From Bacteroidales bacterium UBA5219 (lineage in GTDB: Bacteria > Bacteroidota > Bacteroidia > Bacteroidales > ML635J-15): a stretch of DNA of 28,723 nucleotides. The notes under the pieces were generated by a model. That model saw only the letters and a list, made by a program, of their open reading frames with translations, had not been told where the DNA came from and searched no databases. Of the stretch, positions 23,554 through 28,723 are shown piece after piece; position 1 is the first letter of the stretch, and each line of letters begins with the position of its first letter. A program made the position numbers and the translations under genes. Where the stretch lies: NCBI GenBank assembly GCA_002412425.1, contig DHVB01000075.1:1-28723 (forward strand). The letters run 5' to 3'.

Positions 23554-25785
23554 TTATTCATAAATCACAAATTTTGGTTTTTCAAAATCGCCTTGTATTT
23601 TTAATAATCTAAAAATTCTTTTTGGCTTTTTCGGTAATTTCACTTCACTTTTCTCAGAAAAAGCATATAAAGCAACTTTAACCAAATTAGTATAATAATG
23701 TTCTGGAATGTCTAATAAAATATTAAAATTTAATTTTTTCAATTTCAAATCTATATCTCCGACTAAATCTGCGTTTAAATCATTAAGTTTCATTCTAAAT
23801 GGCAAAAGATTTAAACTGTCGTTTTTCAAAATAAACTTTGCTTCAAAATCAGATATTTTTAAATACTTTTCATCAGCAATACCGTATTCTCCAAAAATAT
23901 CTGACTGCTGTTGAAATTGTTTTAAACCAATTTTATTTTCACCATAAGATTTTGCCGATTTTGCTTTGTCTAAATAAATAGTATTTTGAATATTAGCAGT
24001 TAACCAACCCGAAATACTTGTGTCTTCATCAAGAAAATAGTTTAAAGCAAAATTATTCAAATCAAATTCCGTTATAAACAAATTGTCTTCTCCTTTTTTC
24101 AGCTTTTCAAAATTAAATTGCAAATATCCTTCTTCAAGAATAATTTTATTTGATTTAAAAACAAAATGCTCGGAATCCATTATAAAATTGGTTTCAATAT
24201 TAAAAATGTCTTTTTCGAAAATATTTAAAGTATCGATTTTACAAGTTGTACTTAGTTTTAATTTATCGCTAATATATGGTTTAAAATTCTCTGAAGAAAA
24301 AGAAGGAATAGTTTTGCTTGATACTTTTTTCTCATCTATTTCAAACTTTGGAATAATTAGTTTTGAAAAGTTACACTCACTAGCAAATAAAATTGGTTTT
24401 TGTTTTATATAGTTTGTAAAATCACCGAAATTTATGACAAAATCTCCCTTTGAGTATTTTGAACTAAAATCAGAATTAAGAACAAATTCATTATTTTTAA
24501 ATTCAATTTCTGCATTTGTCATTTCAAAAACAGGACTTGTAAAATTTGAACTAACTAAAAAATCGCCTTGCTTAGAATTTTTATGCAAATTATATTCATA
24601 TTTTAAATCGGATTTGGCTTCAAGATTAAAATCAAAATTTTTGTTTTCTAATTCTAAAATTTTAGCAAAGTTTTTATAACTAAACTCTCCGTTTAAACTT
24701 GAACTTAAACAATAATTTGTATCAGATAATTCCATAAAAAAATCACCAGTTAAATTTTCCTTAGCTGAACAAACATTTAGATTTTTAAGACTGCTTGAAT
24801 TTGCAAAACTCTCGGAATTATTTAGTTTAACATCATATTCAAAATTTATAAAAATAGAATCTAATGTGTTTTTATTCTTAATTACCAAGCTATCAGCCAG
24901 TAAGCAATAATCCATTTTTGAAACGCTCATATTTTCAAAACACGCTAAAGCCTCAAGATCTAACAAAATTTCGCCTTTATAATTATTTGTTTTTGATTTT
25001 ATATTTGACAAATCAGCATTTGCATTAATTGTGATTTTAGAATTTGCAAGGCTATCTGTATTCATAAAGAATTTGCAACTAAGAGGAAATTCATTCAAGC
25101 AGATTTTAGCATTTGCCGACAAATCATCTTTAAAACTTACAAAATCGCCATTGACTCTACATTTTAGCTCATTTTGCATTTCTGTAGAATAAAGACATTC
25201 AAGATTAAAATTTGCTTCTAAATCTTCCACATCAGAATTAAGTTCTAGTTTAAATTGTATATCTGACAATTTTTGCTCTTTATTATTTTTTCTGTCAATA
25301 TTTTCTATTATTCCATCTGTTAAAACAATTTGCCTAAACTTAACCGACATTTTTTGAAAAGCCTCATCATCTTTATAAAGACTATCTTTTTCAATAATTT
25401 CTTTATTTAAAATATTATCCCAACACAAATTTTCATTTTCTGAAATTATATTTTTGATAGTTAAGTTATCCAACAAAATATTGCCAAATACAATAGAATT
25501 TGTTTTTTTATCAAAATCCTCTAAATCAAGCCTTAATTTTTCACAACTTATTAAAGTGTCGTTTTCAAATTCGCCTTGCCCTATTATTAGAATATCACGA
25601 ATTTGTATTTGTCCTGCAAAAAACTTTAAATCAATTTTTCCAATTTTCACCTGTGCATTAAAAACCTTATTCAGTTCTTCTTCAAGGCTCTTCTTAAAAA
25701 AGAATTTCAAAGAATAAAAACCAGTAAAAATAATTGCAATAACTATTAAAGCTATGATATATCCTTTTCTTACTTTAAGAGCCAC
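23554..25785 (-). CDS. AsmA-like inner-membrane protein
   Basis: The protein has 743 residues. One N-terminal membrane helix (GYIIALIVIAIIFTGFYSL) is followed by the AsmA/TamB-type opening FFFKKSLEEELNKVFNAQV and KIGKIDLKFFAGQIQIRDI. The remainder is a long series of beta strands with many Asn/Ser, as in proteins that build a groove across the periplasm for lipid transport. It ends with the typical IQGDFEKPKFVIYE. The family label is based on this architecture; sequence similarity to named members looks low. It is first in the minus-strand operon, unless the repeat protein 25 bp upstream is cotranscribed. Confidence 0.78.
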   Translation of the reverse strand: MALKVRKGYIIALIVIAIIFTGFYSLKFFFKKSLEEELNKVFNAQVKIGKIDLKFFAGQIQIRDILIIGQGEFENDTLISCEKLRLDLEDFDKKTNSIVFGNILLDNLTIKNIISENENLCWDNILNKEIIEKDSLYKDDEAFQKMSVKFRQIVLTDGIIENIDRKNNKEQKLSDIQFKLELNSDVEDLEANFNLECLYSTEMQNELKCRVNGDFVSFKDDLSANAKICLNEFPLSCKFFMNTDSLANSKITINANADLSNIKSKTNNYKGEILLDLEALACFENMSVSKMDYCLLADSLVIKNKNTLDSIFINFEYDVKLNNSESFANSSSLKNLNVCSAKENLTGDFFMELSDTNYCLSSSLNGEFSYKNFAKILELENKNFDFNLEAKSDLKYEYNLHKNSKQGDFLVSSNFTSPVFEMTNAEIEFKNNEFVLNSDFSSKYSKGDFVINFGDFTNYIKQKPILFASECNFSKLIIPKFEIDEKKVSSKTIPSFSSENFKPYISDKLKLSTTCKIDTLNIFEKDIFNIETNFIMDSEHFVFKSNKIILEEGYLQFNFEKLKKGEDNLFITEFDLNNFALNYFLDEDTSISGWLTANIQNTIYLDKAKSAKSYGENKIGLKQFQQQSDIFGEYGIADEKYLKISDFEAKFILKNDSLNLLPFRMKLNDLNADLVGDIDLKLKKLNFNILLDIPEHYYTNLVKVALYAFSEKSEVKLPKKPKRIFRLLKIQGDFEKPKFVIYE

Positions 25786-25810
25786 TTGTAATTTTATTTT
25801 TTAAGTCAAA

Positions 25811-26158
25811 TTAATACATCAAATGTTTTTTGCTATTATTTTGCCAACCTGCATCAGATTTATATTCAGTAAAATAAATTACCAAATCAGCATCGGATTT
25901 ATATTCGCAAAAATAAATTTTCTTTTTTGCATCAGATTTATAATTACAAAAATACCACAAACCTTTATTGTCGGTAGCATCACTTTGGTAATTACATTTA
26001 TACACAACTAAATCAGCATCGCTTTTATAAGTTGCCACATAAACTTTCACATCTGCATCGCTTTTATATTCACAAGAATAAACTTTTTGAGCACTTGCTA
26101 CAAAACTAAATAAAAACAAAAACGACAAAACTGCAATAAACTTGTAAGTCTTTTTCAT
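25811..26158 (-). CDS. Small exported protein of six 13-residue YKSDAD repeats
   Basis: The protein has 115 residues with a signal peptide (~1-23, ending in VASA). The mature part is almost only repeats of the form x-V/I-Y-x-C/A/T-x-Y-K-S-D-A-D-x. Copies start near residues 25, 38, 51, 68, 81 and 94; the third carries a four-residue insertion (TDNKG). Four copies hold a Cys (29, 55, 71, 84) at the same place. The tail is GWQNNSKKHLMY. Similar Y-K/E-S-Q/D-A-D repeats occur in a Bacteroidota family of unknown function (I believe DUF6150, from memory). Six short strands with regular Cys suggest a compact disulfide- or metal-stabilised beta structure, which is inference. Confidence 0.85.
   Translation of the reverse strand: MKKTYKFIAVLSFLFLFSFVASAQKVYSCEYKSDADVKVYVATYKSDADLVVYKCNYQSDATDNKGLWYFCNYKSDAKKKIYFCEYKSDADLVIYFTEYKSDAGWQNNSKKHLMY
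25850..26086 (-). repeat. Protein-level tandem repeat array (39-bp period)
   Basis: Six copies of a 39-bp unit, the third lengthened to 51 bp, encode the YKSDAD repeats. The DNA copies have diverged: the Ser codon is AGC, AGC, AGT, TCT, TCC, TCT from copy 1 to 6 while the residues stay the same. Confidence 0.85.
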
Positions 26159-26186
26159 AACGATTTTTTTTAATTATTAATAATTC

Positions 26187-26201
26187 GGCAAAAACTTTGC
26201 C
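26187..26201. repeat. Perfect inverted repeat between divergent genes
   Basis: GGCAAA-AAC-TTTGCC lies 28 bp upstream of the repeat-protein ATG, in the 153-bp spacer between it and the divergent FGE-fold gene. It could be an operator or a short mRNA hairpin of the minus-strand transcript. Confidence 0.4.
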
Positions 26202-26281
26202 CATATAAAACTGCTAAGATAAGAAATAAATTGAAAACTTGATACAATAAATATTTATTTTTAAAGTTTGTAGAATAACCA

Positions 26282-26289
26282 TATATTTG
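26282..26289 (+). promoter_or_regulatory. -7 element for the FGE-fold gene
   Basis: TATATTTG ends 22 bp before the ATG at 26312. The nearest TTTG (26267-26270) is too close to be a normal -33 element. Confidence 0.5.
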
Positions 26290-26311
26290 TATAATTTTAA
26301 AACTGCTTATT

Positions 26312-26995
26312 ATGAAAACAAAACAACTTGCCTTATTGACAATTACTGTGTTCCTTACTTGTTATAGTTTTTGCCAGCCTTCTATATTATCCTTAAAAGA
26401 AATAGAAAAAAATTTTATAAAAGTAAATGACAATCTTTATGCCTATAAATATGAAACAAGCAATGAGCTTTACAATTTATTTTTATCAAAGCAAACAGGT
26501 AGCGATATTAATTTATTGAAAGTTGACTCTGCAAATTGGCGATTACCAAAATATAGCAATGAGCCTTATGCTCAATATTATCATTTGCATCCTGCTCTTG
26601 CAAATTACCCAGTTGTTAATATAAGTTACGAAGCTGCTGTTGAATTTTGCAAATGGCTTACCGAATGTTACAACAATTATTCTGATAGAAAATATAAAAA
26701 AGTTGAAATACGCTTACCATCAAGTGAAGAATGGAATATGCTTCTTTCAAAAATCGAGTCTAAAGCTAGCAAAAAACAAACAGACAATAATGTTCGCCCA
26801 GTTGATAAATACAAAAATACTGGTAAGTTTTTCAATGTTTTAGAAAATGTTAAAGAAATGACTAACACTAAAGGTCATGCTAAAGGTGGTGATTTTGAAA
26901 ATGGAATTAATCCTTCTGATTTTGATTATAAATATAAAGAAGCAAGTTTGCCTTTTGTTGGGTTTAGATTTTTTATTGACATAGTAGAAAAATGA
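26312..26995 (+). CDS. Exported FGE-sulfatase (SUMF1)-fold protein, likely non-catalytic
   Basis: The protein has 227 residues with a signal peptide (~1-23, ending in CYSFCQ). Hallmarks of the formylglycine-generating-enzyme fold are visible: YKYETSNELYNLFL (the family's 'xxxEVTNxxYxxF'), YPVVNISYEAAVEFCKWL, IRLPSSEEWNMLLS, NVLENVKEMTN, AKGGDFENG and the terminal LPFVGFRFF. The domain is shorter than usual (about 190 residues). It has no Cys after residue ~120, so the C-terminal cysteines of active FGEs are missing. A structural or binding role, as for GldJ/GldK-type proteins, is more likely. It diverges from the repeat-protein gene. Confidence 0.82.
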   Translation: MKTKQLALLTITVFLTCYSFCQPSILSLKEIEKNFIKVNDNLYAYKYETSNELYNLFLSKQTGSDINLLKVDSANWRLPKYSNEPYAQYYHLHPALANYPVVNISYEAAVEFCKWLTECYNNYSDRKYKKVEIRLPSSEEWNMLLSKIESKASKKQTDNNVRPVDKYKNTGKFFNVLENVKEMTNTKGHAKGGDFENGINPSDFDYKYKEASLPFVGFRFFIDIVEK

Positions 26996-27003
26996 TTTTG
27001 TGT

Positions 27004-27035
27004 TTTGTTATAAAATAAAAATTTTTGTATTTTTG
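27004..27035 (+). promoter_or_regulatory. Promoter of the HTH-methyltransferase gene
   Basis: A -33 TTTG (27004-27007), a 20-bp spacer and a -7 TATTTTTG (27028-27035) form a full consensus. The first ATG of the HTH frame (27060) is 24 bp downstream. Its presence argues that transcription starts before the frameshifted HTH and not inside it. Confidence 0.7.
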
Positions 27036-27059
27036 CCTTTTGATGTCAAAAAATAAAAC

Positions 27060-28431
27060 ATGTACACAATAGGACATTTATTAAAAGAAATACGAGAAGA
27101 AATAGGACTTCCCTTTGCAAGAAGTGCAACAAGAATTAGGCATAGATTTAACACTACTAAGTAAAATTGAAAATGGGAAACGTCTGCCCACAATTGAACA
27201 GTTACAAAAATTGTCTAAATTTTATAATTACGATGACAAACTTTTAATTATTCAAAGAGAAAGCGATAAAATTGCTAATTCTTTAGAATATCCAGAACTT
27301 GCTACAGAAACATTAAAAGTTGCCGAAGATAAAATAAAATACGGGAATCAATACATTCAGCTTTTTCAAGATACTATTTATCAAAAACCAATACCAATAG
27401 AAAGTCGCCGATATATTGGCAGTAAAGCAAAACTCACAGAGTGGATTATGAATTTGATAGATAAAGAAACTGAAAACATCAACACTTTTGTAGATATTTT
27501 TGCAGGTACTGCATCTGTATCTAATCAAGCAATACAAAAATATAATCAAGTAATTATCAATGATATACTTTATGCAAACAATGTGATTTATAAAGGTTTT
27601 TTAAAAAAAGGCAAATGGGATAAAGCTAAACTAAACGATATAATTACAAACTACAATAGATTAGATGCTGATTTAATTGATGAAAATTATTTTTCAGAAA
27701 ATTTTGGCGGAAAATTTTACGAACATAACACAGCTAAATTAATCGGTTATATTAGACAAGACATAGAAAATTTAAAACCAGAACTTACTGATAAAGAGTA
27801 CAATATACTTTTAACCACACTTATTTACAATATTGACAAATTAGCCAATACCGTTGGGCACTTTGATGCTTATATTAAAAAACCCATAAAACCTCGACCA
27901 TTGCGACTACGATTAATAGATGCTCAAGATTTTGATAATGTAAAAATCTATCGTGAAGATGCAAATAAACTTGCCCAACAAATAAATTCTGATTTAGTTT
28001 ACATTGATCCTCCATATAATTCAAGGCAGTACAATAGATTTTATCATTTATATGAAACGCTTGTAAAATGGGATAAACCCAAACTTTATGGTGTTGCCCT
28101 AAAGCCAGCTCCCGAAAACAACAGCCTTTATTGTACAACAAAAGCAAAAAACGCATTTAAACATTTAGTATTACATTTAAACACCAATTTTTTAGTAGTA
28201 TCTTACAACAATACATACAATTCTAAAAGTCATTCTTCTGAAAACAAAATAAAATTAGAGGAAATAGAATATATTTTAAATAAATGCGGAAAAACAAAAA
28301 TTTTCGAATGCTCACATCGTTTTTTCAATACAGGGAAAACAGAGTTTGATAACCATAAAGAACTATTATTCATTACCGAAGTAGATGAAAAAAGAAAAAA
28401 TAAATCGCTCACCTCTCTTCTATGTAGGTGA
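27060..28431 (+). CDS. HTH-DNA adenine methyltransferase (D12 class), +1 frameshift in HTH
   Basis: From ATG 27060 one frame reads MYTIGHLLKEIREEIGLP, then leaves homology and stops at 27162-27164. The +1 frame, open from 27115 to 28431, continues with LQEVQQELGIDLTLLSKIEN, completing an XRE-type HTH. The switch falls at CCC-TTT-GCA (27111-27119), one base too many. No ATG lies in the second frame before the methylase core. Numbered from 27115, that core has RRYIGSKAKL (motif X), TFVDIFAGTAS at 124-134 (AdoMet) and DPPYNSRQY at 298-306 (catalytic). The product should methylate N6 of adenine at a specific site, and the HTH may bind the operator of its own locus. Pseudogene, sequencing error or programmed shift cannot be separated here. 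Confidence 0.85.
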
Positions 28432-28723
28432 TAAATACAAACTTAAAAAGGAGATAAAAACACATTTCCCCCCCTCAATTAATCAATTTATTGAGCCATT
28501 TGTGGGTGGTGGCTCTGTATATCTTAACGTTAAAGCTAAAAAATATTTACTTAACGATATTGACAAAAATGTTATTGATATTCATAAGTTTTTATGCTCA
28601 TTTGTTGAAAAGGAAAACGAGTTTTATGATTTAATTTTTTCTATCATTCATAAATACAATTTGTCTTTATCTTATGAAAAAGACATTGTCCCTTTTGAAT
28701 TAAAAAAATTGTGTAAAACACTT
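28385..28723 (+). CDS. Second DNA adenine methyltransferase (Dam/D12 class), 5' part
   Basis: The frame is open from ATG 28385 to the window end (113 codons), so the catalytic DPPY motif is not visible. The N-terminus reads MKKEKINRSPLFYVGDKYKL (motif X type), followed by FIEPFVGGGSVYLNV (motif I, AdoMet binding) and YLLNDIDKNVIDIH (motif II). It overlaps the 3' end of the first methylase gene by 47 bp in another frame, indicating coupled expression. Two unlike adenine methylases in tandem are known from type II systems such as DpnII and FokI. A restriction endonuclease gene would be expected next, outside the window. Confidence 0.85.
   Translation, partial: MKKEKINRSPLFYVGDKYKLKKEIKTHFPPSINQFIEPFVGGGSVYLNVKAKKYLLNDIDKNVIDIHKFLCSFVEKENEFYDLIFSIIHKYNLSLSYEKDIVPFELKKLCKTL

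Noticed and set aside
27060..27164. A separate 34-codon gene in the first HTH frame
   Set aside because: Its first 18 codons are plainly the N-terminal part of the HTH completed in the next frame, and the remaining codons have no coding character.

Overview
The window comes from the chromosome of a strongly A+T-rich member of the Bacteroidota. Several things point there. Promoters have the phylum's -7 element (TAnnTTTG), and three of them also carry a -33 TTTG/TTG at a 20-bp spacer. Start codons are not preceded by Shine-Dalgarno sequences. There are GldI-like FKBP lipoproteins next to DHH and DUF721 genes, a protein with a tail resembling a type IX secretion sorting domain, and many exported proteins and lipoproteins. 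Most of the window is ordinary core genome. The right end is accessory DNA.

Layout. 1-2495 (-) is the 5' part of a very large exported multidomain protein that runs off the left edge. 2843-2926 (-) is tRNA-Leu(GAG) with its own promoter. 3181-5237 (-) holds lgt followed by a YqhD-type alcohol dehydrogenase. 5329-11187 (+) is the translation/transcription operon rimP-nusA-infB-dus, with a strong promoter and a GC hairpin in its leader. 11242-16089 (-) runs, in transcription order, MORN-like repeat protein, small outer-membrane-type protein, glycyl-tRNA synthetase, EamA transporter. 16386-17186 (+) is an exported protein of unknown role. 17280-18266 (+) is a LuxE-family acyl-protein-synthetase-like enzyme. 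18269-25785 (-) is a tightly packed operon: AsmA-like membrane protein, DUF721 protein, NrnA-like DHH phosphoesterase, three FKBP lipoproteins, nadD, and a CDF zinc exporter. 25811-26158 (-) encodes a small exported protein made of six 13-residue repeats. 26312-26995 (+) is an exported FGE-fold protein without the usual C-terminal cysteines. 27004-28723 (+) is the start of a restriction-modification-like locus: an HTH-adenine methyltransferase whose HTH is split by a +1 frameshift, overlapped by a second adenine methyltransferase that is cut by the window end.

The core genes fit growth functions: ribosome maturation, transcription elongation/antitermination, initiation, tRNA modification and charging, lipoprotein acylation, NAD synthesis, and envelope protein folding. 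Nothing here is demonstrably a new system. The points most worth a second look are the frameshifted HTH-methyltransferase pair at the right edge, the 13-residue repeat protein, the MORN-repeat/OMP gene pair, the heptamer repeats that supply stop codons of two unrelated genes, and the row of double-domain FKBP lipoproteins.
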